A DNA stretch of 11,399 nt, taken from Nitrospirota bacterium (GTDB lineage: Bacteria > Nitrospirota > Nitrospiria > Nitrospirales > NS-4). A model generated the notes under the pieces. That model saw nothing but the letters and a program-made list of their open reading frames with translations, made no database searches and was not told the origin of the DNA. Location: assembly GCA_005877525.1 (NCBI GenBank), contig VBON01000017.1:438-11836 (forward strand), in the 5' to 3' direction. A program made the position numbers and the translations under genes. Every line of letters starts with the position of its first letter. The first letter of the stretch is position 1. Positions 6,297 through 11,399 of the stretch are shown here, piece after piece.

Positions 6297-6329
6297 TTCG
6301 CTGATCAATGCAACGAACTAGTTAGGGAA

Positions 6330-6677
6330 TTAGTTACGGACGCCGCTCCACACCTTGTTCGGGTCGATTTCCTTGTCCGGATTGAGTTTCCGAGCGCGTT
6401 CCAGGAGGACCTCCGTGGACTCCGGATACAAGGGGTCCGCGATGCAACAATTATCGACGGGGCAGACCGCTGCGCATTGTGGCTCGTCGAAATGACCTAC
6501 GCATTCGGTGCACCGTTCGTGCGTAATGACATAGATGTTATCACCCATGCCCTGGCCGTCGCCGACATGATTGCCTTTAGCCTCGGCATCACCGCGGGTC
6601 TCGAAAATCGCCTCATTGGGACACTCTGGAAGGCAGGCCCCGCAGGAGATGCATTCGTCCGTAATCAAAAGCGCCAT
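6330..6677 (-). CDS. 2[4Fe-4S] ferredoxin, Allochromatium type, with insert and C-terminal extension
   Basis: This 115-residue low-potential electron carrier is soluble and cytoplasmic. The first cluster motif is C9-x2-C12-x2-C15-x3-C19-P. The second is C56-x2-C59-x8-C68-x3-C72-P, and the eight-residue spacing in it is the hallmark of the Allochromatium (Alvin) ferredoxin group. Each cluster is ligated by the first three cysteines of one motif and the last of the other. The protein is longer than most in the group: residues ~27-50 between the motifs form a Gly/Asp-rich insert, and about 38 residues follow C77-C78. Those two adjacent cysteines lie beyond the second motif and are not needed for the standard clusters. 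The ribosome-binding site AAGGAGG (plus-strand 6686-6692) lies 8 bp from the ATG. The gene has its own promoter and a repeat-containing leader. The redox partner is unknown. Confidence 0.95.
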   Translation of the reverse strand: MALLITDECISCGACLPECPNEAIFETRGDAEAKGNHVGDGQGMGDNIYVITHERCTECVGHFDEPQCAAVCPVDNCCIADPLYPESTEVLLERARKLNPDKEIDPNKVWSGVRN

Positions 6678-6723
6678 ATTACTCGCCTCCTTCTTGCGAC
6701 TGCAAAACCATGACTACCGCGAC

Positions 6724-6769
6724 GTCGTAGAGTTCAAAAAAATACAGTCGTAGAGTTCAAAAAAATACA
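6724..6769. repeat. Perfect 23-bp tandem duplication in the ferredoxin leader
   Basis: Bases 6724-6746 and 6747-6769 are identical, each containing GTCGTAGAGTTC followed by seven A and TACA. The copies are directly adjacent. On the transcribed minus strand they lie just after the predicted transcription start, and each contains a run of seven U. Confidence 0.9.
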
Positions 6770-6783
6770 AAGGTTACTTGTAC

Positions 6784-6813
6784 ATTGTAAGAACCCGAAG
6801 AACTTCTTGTCAA
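6784..6813 (-). promoter_or_regulatory. Near-consensus sigma-70 promoter of the ferredoxin gene
   Basis: On the minus strand TTGACA (6808-6813) and TACAAT (6784-6789) are 18 bp apart. The start is expected near 6777, giving an untranslated leader of about 100 bases that includes both 23-bp repeats and the ribosome-binding site. Confidence 0.8.
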
Positions 6814-6943
6814 TGTGTTTCTGGCCAATGGGATAGGCCTGAAGGCCCGTTTGCACGAGAGCAAAAGCCCTAATCGCTCCTGTGGGTGTGATTGCTTTTC
6901 TTGCTTAAAGTATGCGATGAATCGAGAAAAACACTGATTTTAT

Positions 6944-7420
6944 ATGGAGAAGTCACAGGCAACACGTTTGGGCCTATTGGTGATCCTGGCCTTCAGTTTG
7001 CTGATGGCCGGGAGCTATTTTATGTCGACGAGCCAAGGGCCAGAGTCGTTAATGGTAACCTTTCCTTCTGGAACCCGGCTGCAGGTCGAAGTTGCGGACA
7101 CTCCTCTGATGCTGCATGCTGGCCTGGCATTTCGAGACTCCCTTCCCTCTGATTGGGGTATGGTGTTCATTTACGACCGGCCGGACTTTCATCGGGTCAC
7201 GACTCGCCAATATCGTTTTCCGGTAGACCTGCTCTGGTTGGATGAAGCCAAGCGTGTCATTCTCATCGCCGAACAGGTTCCGGCGTGTCCGGCTGAGGAG
7301 TGTCCCAGCTATGGGCCGGCTCCTGAGAGGGACCGGTACGTCATTGCCACCCCAGCCGGATTCGCCCAGAGGGAACATGTGGCCCTTGGTGCCGACCTGC
7401 GGTTCACGTTGCAGCTCTGA
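6944..7420 (+). CDS. DUF192 family protein with N-terminal membrane anchor (158 aa)
   Basis: Residues ~9-27 form one hydrophobic segment (LGLLVILAFSLLMAGSYFM). With no lipobox cysteine, it is a signal anchor or uncleaved signal, so the domain is probably periplasmic. Residues ~40-158 match the DUF192 pattern: RLQVEVADT, GLAFRDSLPSDWGMVFIYD, then FPVDLLWLD followed by VILIAEQVPAC, and a C-terminal GADLRFTL. The usual WMKNT motif is replaced by a divergent stretch near residues 84-90. C115 and C120 could form a disulfide. The family's biochemical role is not established. The start is constrained by an in-frame stop at 6935-6937; no good ribosome-binding site is visible. The gene is the first of a likely three-gene unit with the inhibitor-like protein and the aminotransferase. 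Confidence 0.85.
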   Translation: MEKSQATRLGLLVILAFSLLMAGSYFMSTSQGPESLMVTFPSGTRLQVEVADTPLMLHAGLAFRDSLPSDWGMVFIYDRPDFHRVTTRQYRFPVDLLWLDEAKRVILIAEQVPACPAEECPSYGPAPERDRYVIATPAGFAQREHVALGADLRFTLQL

Positions 7421-7453
7421 CTCGCTCACGAGACTTTAAGATTCCAGACACCT

Positions 7454-7460
7454 AAGGAGA
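7454..7460 (+). promoter_or_regulatory. Ribosome-binding site deciding a GTG start
   Basis: AAGGAGA lies 7 bp before GTG 7468. An in-frame TAA at 7453-7455 excludes any longer protein, so GTG is the start. Confidence 0.8.
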
Positions 7461-7467
7461 CCCGATT

Positions 7468-7818
7468 GTGATTGGCGCCGGTGAAAGATGGCAACAGGAA
7501 AAGACTCTGAAGACGCGGCCCGATGGCATCGTCACCATCCGGCTCTGGGAGGATCGGACTCGCGGCGAGATCTATATGCCGCTCTATGACAGCGACGCAG
7601 TCGCGTTGGTAAATGATGATTACGAGAGGTCCATCGGCGAAAACTGGAACATCGTTGATTCGGGCAAACATATCTTTGAGTTTCGCGCGCTGAAGCCCGG
7701 AGAGCACCGCATCGTCTTTGAGAAACGTATGGGCTGGCGGTTCACCGCAGAGGATCGCCGAGTGTACGTCCTTATGGTCACGGACGACAAAGCGTCTACG
7801 AACGACGATCATGCCTGA
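7468..7818 (+). CDS. Chagasin/I42-like small protein (116 aa)
   Basis: The overall pattern resembles the chagasin family (Inhibitor_I42) of cysteine-protease inhibitors. A strand GIVTIRLWEDRTRG sits where the family has its NPTTGY loop (residues ~20-33). FEFRALKPGEHRIVFEKR (~70-87) matches the family's segment of the form F-x-F-x-A-L-x-P-G. MGW (88-90) stands where RPW is usual, and a terminal strand VYVLMV follows. Two of the three inhibitory loops are therefore degenerate, so inhibitory activity is doubtful. No signal peptide is present, whereas many bacterial members are exported. The gene follows the DUF192 gene by 47 bp, and its last 8 bp overlap the aminotransferase start, which implies coupled translation. 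The family assignment is from pattern memory and needs a profile search; otherwise it is a conserved hypothetical. Confidence 0.7.
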   Translation: MIGAGERWQQEKTLKTRPDGIVTIRLWEDRTRGEIYMPLYDSDAVALVNDDYERSIGENWNIVDSGKHIFEFRALKPGEHRIVFEKRMGWRFTAEDRRVYVLMVTDDKASTNDDHA

Positions 7819-8650
7819 TATTGCCTTCGCGAACGGGGTGTTTTTGCCCCTGGCCGAGGCCACCGTGTCGGTGGAGGACCGGGGGTATCAATTCGGCGAT
7901 GGAGTGTATGAATTACTCCGTGTCTATGGAGGTGTGCCCTTGCGCCCTCTGGACCATTTGGCTCGCCTCGAACGCAGTGCCCGCGCCCTCGGCATTGCCC
8001 TGCCGTTTGATACCGCCCGGTGGACGAGCGTGATTACGGAAGCGGTGGATCGAAGCAACTATCCCGAAGCGAAGGTCTACATTCAGGTGACTCGCGGCGT
8101 GGCCCCTCGCGATCATACGTACAGTGCGACGTTAGTGCCCGCGGTCGTCATCACGGTGCGGGCCATGACGCCGCCGGCGGAGTCACTCTATACGGACGGC
8201 ACGGACATCGTCACAGTTCCGGATCTCCGGTGGAGCCGATGTGACATCAAGTCTCTTAATCTCTTGGCCAATGTATTGGCGAAGCAGCAGGCGCGAAATG
8301 CTGGAGCCTTCGAGGCCGTATTTGTCCGGGACGGGTTCGTACTCGAAGGCGCAACGAGCAACGTCATGACCGTCCACCGGGGCAGTCTTGTCACGCCTCC
8401 GGAAGGGCCGTTATTGTTGTCGGGGGTGACTCGTCACCTGACTTTGCAACTCGCCCGCGAGGCGGGTATTTCGGTAGCAGAGCGGTCGCTGACAGAGGCG
8501 GATCTGTACACGGCCGCGGAGGTGTTATTGACGGGTACAACTATCGAAATACTCCCGGTGGGAAGAATCAATGGGCGATGCATCGGAGAAGGTTTTCCCG
8601 GACCAATAACCAAAGAGTTGATGGCCCGTTTTCGAAAGCTTCACGCCTAG
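7811..8650 (+). CDS. dat: D-amino-acid aminotransferase (class IV PLP enzyme)
   Basis: The 279-residue product has the family's length. The enzyme interconverts D-alanine + 2-oxoglutarate with pyruvate + D-glutamate using pyridoxal phosphate, feeding peptidoglycan precursors; it is cytoplasmic. Near the N-terminus, DRGYQFGDGVYE (residues 23-34) matches the D-amino-acid transaminase signature. The PLP lysine is K147 in CDIKSLNLL, and E179 (LEGATSN) contacts the cofactor nitrogen. R100 and H102 in VTRGVAPRDH match the carboxylate-trap residues that separate D-amino-acid transaminases from branched-chain enzymes and aminodeoxychorismate lyase. Numbering is offset by +2 from the Bacillus enzyme (K145, E177, R98, H100). 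ATG 7811 gives the family N-terminus, and the first 8 bp overlap the inhibitor-like gene. A longer frame from 7718 is rejected because it would overlap that gene extensively. Confidence 0.92.
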   Translation: MPDIAFANGVFLPLAEATVSVEDRGYQFGDGVYELLRVYGGVPLRPLDHLARLERSARALGIALPFDTARWTSVITEAVDRSNYPEAKVYIQVTRGVAPRDHTYSATLVPAVVITVRAMTPPAESLYTDGTDIVTVPDLRWSRCDIKSLNLLANVLAKQQARNAGAFEAVFVRDGFVLEGATSNVMTVHRGSLVTPPEGPLLLSGVTRHLTLQLAREAGISVAERSLTEADLYTAAEVLLTGTTIEILPVGRINGRCIGEGFPGPITKELMARFRKLHA

Positions 8651-8697
8651 TTTCCGCTTGATTTGGCAGAACAGCCTATGCTAGCGTTTGCAAAGTG

Positions 8698-8721
8698 AAG
8701 TGGGTGAAAAACCCACTTTTT
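8698..8721 (+). terminator. Terminator-like hairpin in front of rimP (possible attenuator)
   Basis: AAGTGGGT (8698-8705) pairs with ACCCACTT (8711-8718) around GAAAA, and the arm runs into TTTTT (8717-8721). This is a textbook intrinsic terminator. It could end the aminotransferase transcript or, because it lies just 6 bp before the rimP start and behind a -10-like TATGCT (8677-8682), act as a leader attenuator. No well-spaced -35 accompanies that -10. Confidence 0.85.
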
Positions 8722-8727
8722 CGTTTC

Positions 8728-9300
8728 ATGTCAGGTCAAAACTATTTCCATCGGCAAGCCGAAGGCGTTCCAAGGGAAACGGTCCGGGAGTCTGAGCGAG
8801 AGATTACAGTCCGGCGGATCGCTGAACCCATCCTGAGTTCACTCGGATTGGTGCTCGTGGACATCGAACTCCGGGGTCGCGGTGGCAACTCCCTGCTCCG
8901 GGTGGTGATTGAAGGGCCGCCGGCTGACGGGCAAGCCGCTGAAAACGTCACCATTAAGGACTGCGAGCGTGCCCATGTGCTGATCGGCCATGCCCTCGAT
9001 GTCGAGGACCCTATTCCTCACGCGTACGTGCTGGAAGTGTCATCCCCGGGATTAGACCGCCCCATCCGCTCGGCCACGGACTATGAGCGGTTCCAGGGCC
9101 GCCTGGCCCGATTCAAATTGGCCAAGCCGATCGGTGGTCAAGCGATCCTGGTCGGCCGTATTGGGAAGCTGGAAGGTCGTCAGTTGTGGATCGAGACGGC
9201 GGCGAAAAGCCGCCGGCAACGATCGAGAGAGCGAGAAGCGATGGCAATCGCGCTTCCCATGGACGACATCCAGGAAGCCAGGTTGGAAGTTGAGTTTTAA
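8728..9300 (+). CDS. rimP: Ribosome maturation factor RimP
   Basis: RimP is needed for late maturation of the 30S ribosomal subunit. The protein has an N-terminal alpha/beta domain (residues ~25-115) with LGLVLVDIELRGRGGNSLLRVVIE and the signature YVLEVSSPGLDRPIR (100-114). A C-terminal Sm-like barrel follows (~118-190). At 190 residues it is longer than the usual ~150. The extra length lies in about 25 N-terminal residues and a basic insert (KSRRQRSREREA, ~160-171) in the barrel. ATG 8728 is the only in-frame ATG compatible with the domain. The GTG at 8695 is excluded because it lies in the terminator hairpin. No Shine-Dalgarno sequence precedes 8728, so translation may depend on leader context. 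rimP begins the rimP-nusA-infB operon. Confidence 0.93.
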   Translation: MSGQNYFHRQAEGVPRETVRESEREITVRRIAEPILSSLGLVLVDIELRGRGGNSLLRVVIEGPPADGQAAENVTIKDCERAHVLIGHALDVEDPIPHAYVLEVSSPGLDRPIRSATDYERFQGRLARFKLAKPIGGQAILVGRIGKLEGRQLWIETAAKSRRQRSREREAMAIALPMDDIQEARLEVEF

Positions 9301-9337
9301 CGAGAGAGGCGCATGAGCATCAACGCAGGAACTGACT

Positions 9338-10558
9338 ATGGGTCGTGAGCTATTGACGGTAATCGAGCAAATGGGGCGCGAAAAGGGCATCGACACCGGG
9401 CGTATTTTGGAAGCCGTCGAAGCCGCCTTACAGACCGCCGCAAAAAAGCGCTATGGGGCGGCGGAGAATATCCAGATAAAGATAGATCGGAAGAGCGGCG
9501 AAATCGAGGCGATCTCGCTGAAGAAGATCGTCAATGAGGTGACCAGTCCGAAATCCGAAGTCTCGTTGGAAGCGGCGCGAAAGGTGGACAGCGAGGCGGA
9601 ACTCGGCGATGAAATCGGATCATTGATCGAGATCGAAGAGTTTGGGCGCATTGCCGCGCAGACTGCCAAGCAGGTAATCTTCCAGAAGGTGCGCGAAGCA
9701 GAGTGGGAGGCCGTGCAGCGGGAATACTCGACGCGACAAGGCGATCTCGTCAACGGCATTATTCTCGGACAGGAGCGGCGCAATTATATCGTTGATCTGG
9801 GAAGGACCGAAGCGATCCTGCCCGCGCATGAGCAGATCCCGAGAGAGATATACCGCCGAGGCGATCGGATTAAGGCCTACCTGCTTGAGGTCAAACGTAC
9901 AATGCGTGACGTACAGGTGATCCTTTCCCGAACCCACCCCAGCTTTATCGTCAAGCTCTTCGAGGCTGAGGTACCGGAAATCGCCGAAAAGATTCTGGAG
10001 ATCAAGGCCGTGGTTCGAGAACCGGGTGATCGCACCAAAATCGCCGTCGTGTCGCGTGACCGCGCGGTCGACCCGGTCGGCGCCTGCGTCGGGATGAAAG
10101 GTTCGCGGGTTCAGGCCGTGGTTCGGGAATTGCGGGGGGAGAAGATCGATATTATCGGATGGACGCCCGATCCGCGCGTCTTTATCGCGGAAGCGCTGAA
10201 CCCGGCGGTCATTGAAAAAGTCGGCGTCGATGAGGAGAAAAAATCGGCGCTGGTCGTGGTCGCCGACAACCAGCTCTCGCTCGCGATCGGCAGAAATGGG
10301 CAGAACGTTCGGCTCGCCGCAAAATTGACCGGTTGGAAAATCGATATCATCGGCGCCAGCGAATACGAAAAGGAAAAGGCGGTGCGCGACCAGGAGACGC
10401 GAGCGGCGATCGCGCAGCAGCTACAGGACCAGCACGCCAAATTGATAGAGGCGGAATCGGCGGCAGCTCAGAAGGCGGAGGAAAGGGACGGGGAAGCGAA
10501 GACGCAGAAGGACGAAGCAGACGAGCAGAGCGGCGACCACGCAGCCGCGAATGGATAG
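9338..10558 (+). CDS. nusA: Transcription termination/antitermination factor NusA
   Basis: NusA binds RNA polymerase and nascent RNA to control pausing, termination and antitermination. The 406 residues show the standard order. The N-terminal RNA-polymerase-binding domain is at ~1-125. The S1 domain (~134-198) contains GIILGQERRNYIVDLGRTEAILP. KH1 contains DPVGACVGMKGSRVQAVVRE (~245-264) and KH2 contains LAIGRNGQNVRLAAKLTGW (~315-333). A charged Ala/Glu/Lys-rich tail (~345-406) replaces the acidic repeat domains of the enterobacterial protein. The start at ATG 9338 has AGGA 7 bp upstream and lies 37 bp after rimP. infB follows after 14 bp, so the three are co-transcribed. In other bacteria NusA can regulate its own operon through the leader, which fits the hairpin upstream of rimP. 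Confidence 0.97.
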   Translation: MGRELLTVIEQMGREKGIDTGRILEAVEAALQTAAKKRYGAAENIQIKIDRKSGEIEAISLKKIVNEVTSPKSEVSLEAARKVDSEAELGDEIGSLIEIEEFGRIAAQTAKQVIFQKVREAEWEAVQREYSTRQGDLVNGIILGQERRNYIVDLGRTEAILPAHEQIPREIYRRGDRIKAYLLEVKRTMRDVQVILSRTHPSFIVKLFEAEVPEIAEKILEIKAVVREPGDRTKIAVVSRDRAVDPVGACVGMKGSRVQAVVRELRGEKIDIIGWTPDPRVFIAEALNPAVIEKVGVDEEKKSALVVVADNQLSLAIGRNGQNVRLAAKLTGWKIDIIGASEYEKEKAVRDQETRAAIAQQLQDQHAKLIEAESAAAQKAEERDGEAKTQKDEADEQSGDHAAANG

Positions 10559-10572
10559 GGAAAAGACGAGAC

Positions 10573-11399
10573 ATGCGGGTGTTTGAATTAGCCAAGCAAC
10601 TGAATGTGCCCAGCAAGGACCTGATCCACGACCTGAAGACGATTGGTGTGACCGTTTCAAATCACATGGCCGCTCTTGAAACGGAGACCGTGACGGAGAT
10701 CGTAAAGAAGTTGGAAAAGAAGGATGCCCCGAAAAGTCCTCCGCTGTCGGCCGTGAAAAAGAAAGTCCTCGCATCTCGACCGCCGGTCGGGGTGAAGGTG
10801 CCTTCTGTTCCCGCCGAACCGCCGAAAGTTGAAAAAAAACTGATTCTGGTGAAGCGGCGTCACAGCGAGCCTCTTCTGGGGCCGGATTTGCTCCCGCTCA
10901 AGCCGGAGGAGGAGTTGTTGCCGGTCGAGGAACTGACGGAGCGCACGGCCGCCCCTTCGGCGCCCGACCTGATTCCGCCGGCTAGTCCTCAGGCTCCCGG
11001 GCCGACCCCGGCGCCTTTCTTACCCCCAGGCCAGCTTCCCCCGGTTCACCCATCGGAACGCCCGGCGTGGGCGAAGAAGGGAGGGCCCGAAGCGGTCCAG
11101 CCCCTTCCGGATCAAAGCCTGAAAGACAAGGGCAAAAAAACGCGCCGAGCGGTGCGGGACCGCGAAGACGAACCTCTGCCGCTCCGGGACGACGCCGCCC
11201 GCTGGCGCGATCTGCGCGCGATGCCGATGCATCGGCGCGAAGAAAAATCCCGGCATGCGACGCCGGGTGCTACGACAGAAGTCACCAAACCCAGGCTGAA
11301 GGCCGTGAAGCTGGCGGAAGGCCTGACGGTAAAGGATTTCGCCGAGGCGGTGGGACAAAAGCCGGCCGACGTGATCAAGAAGCTCATGGAGATGGACAT
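10573..11399 (+). CDS. infB: Translation initiation factor IF-2, N-terminal part (cut by the window end)
   Basis: The frame is open from ATG 10573 to the window end (275 full codons), so the gene continues outside. IF-2 is the GTPase that delivers fMet-tRNA to the 30S subunit and promotes subunit joining. Only the species-variable N-terminal half is visible; the G domain is missing. Residues 1-47 form the IF2_N domain (MRVFELAKQLNVPSKDLIHD...). A long linker rich in Pro, Lys, Arg and Glu follows (~50-245). A second IF2_N-like domain begins around residue 246 (KLAEGLTVKDFAEAVGQKP). Only a weak ribosome-binding site is present, and the nusA stop lies 14 bp before the start, so translation is probably coupled. 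Position after rimP and nusA agrees with the conserved operon order. Confidence 0.95.
   Translation, partial: MRVFELAKQLNVPSKDLIHDLKTIGVTVSNHMAALETETVTEIVKKLEKKDAPKSPPLSAVKKKVLASRPPVGVKVPSVPAEPPKVEKKLILVKRRHSEPLLGPDLLPLKPEEELLPVEELTERTAAPSAPDLIPPASPQAPGPTPAPFLPPGQLPPVHPSERPAWAKKGGPEAVQPLPDQSLKDKGKKTRRAVRDREDEPLPLRDDAARWRDLRAMPMHRREEKSRHATPGATTEVTKPRLKAVKLAEGLTVKDFAEAVGQKPADVIKKLMEMD

Larger units (their letters stand above)
6678..6943. other. Divergent intergenic region between ferredoxin and DUF192 genes
   Basis: The left half holds the ferredoxin leader and promoter. In the right half (6814-6943), AT-rich just before the DUF192 start, I found no well-spaced plus-strand promoter and no hairpin stronger than a 4-bp GGCC/GGCC pair near 6836-6847. 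The DUF192 promoter is therefore unresolved. Confidence 0.6.

Noticed and set aside
6851..6929. Candidate plus-strand promoters before the DUF192 gene (TTGCAC, TTGCTT)
   Set aside because: No partner -10 at 16-18 bp spacing could be found.
7718..7810. Longer start for the aminotransferase
   Set aside because: It would overlap the inhibitor-like gene by about 100 bp. ATG 7811 matches the family N-terminus.
8695..8727. GTG 8695 as rimP start
   Set aside because: It lies inside the terminator hairpin, and the encoded residues do not resemble RimP.

Overview
The window is an ordinary chromosomal stretch, roughly 60% GC by eye, from a Gram-negative-type bacterium. Ten gene models are complete and two run off the window ends. 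My best guess is a Nitrospira-like member of the Nitrospirota, based on four adjacent PBS-type HEAT-repeat genes, an Allochromatium-type 2[4Fe-4S] ferredoxin and the overall base composition. Nothing here proves that taxonomy.

Layout. (1) 1-3848, plus strand: four consecutive HEAT-repeat protein genes. The first is cut by the left edge. The second and third overlap by 8 bp, and the fourth carries an unrelated N-terminal beta-rich domain. They look like one operon of diverged paralogues sharing a tryptophan-bearing repeat and, in three of them, a C-terminal cap. (2) 3854-5170, minus strand: a UDP-glucose 6-dehydrogenase family gene (ugd), convergent with the HEAT cluster. (3) 5171-5789: a 619-bp non-coding region with a promoter at each end, a family of hairpins with a conserved loop and varying but still complementary stems, and degenerate G-rich repeats. 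(4) 5790-6200, plus strand: a two-CBS-domain protein, facing a ferredoxin gene (6330-6677, minus) across a strong bidirectional terminator. The ferredoxin gene has a near-consensus promoter and a leader containing a perfect 23-bp tandem duplication. (5) 6944-8650, plus strand: a membrane-anchored DUF192 protein, a chagasin/I42-like small protein and a D-amino-acid aminotransferase, the last two overlapping by 8 bp. (6) 8698-11399, plus strand: a terminator-like leader hairpin, then rimP, nusA and the start of infB, the classical translation/transcription-factor operon.

How it fits together. rimP-nusA-infB is a conserved housekeeping operon, and the hairpin in front of it fits leader attenuation. 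ugd, the ferredoxin and the aminotransferase serve envelope precursor, electron-transfer and D-glutamate/peptidoglycan metabolism respectively. The HEAT cluster has no assigned role. It is the best candidate for an undescribed system, probably a set of protein-protein scaffolds or lyase-like adaptors. The hairpin family between ugd and the CBS gene is the most unusual non-coding signal.
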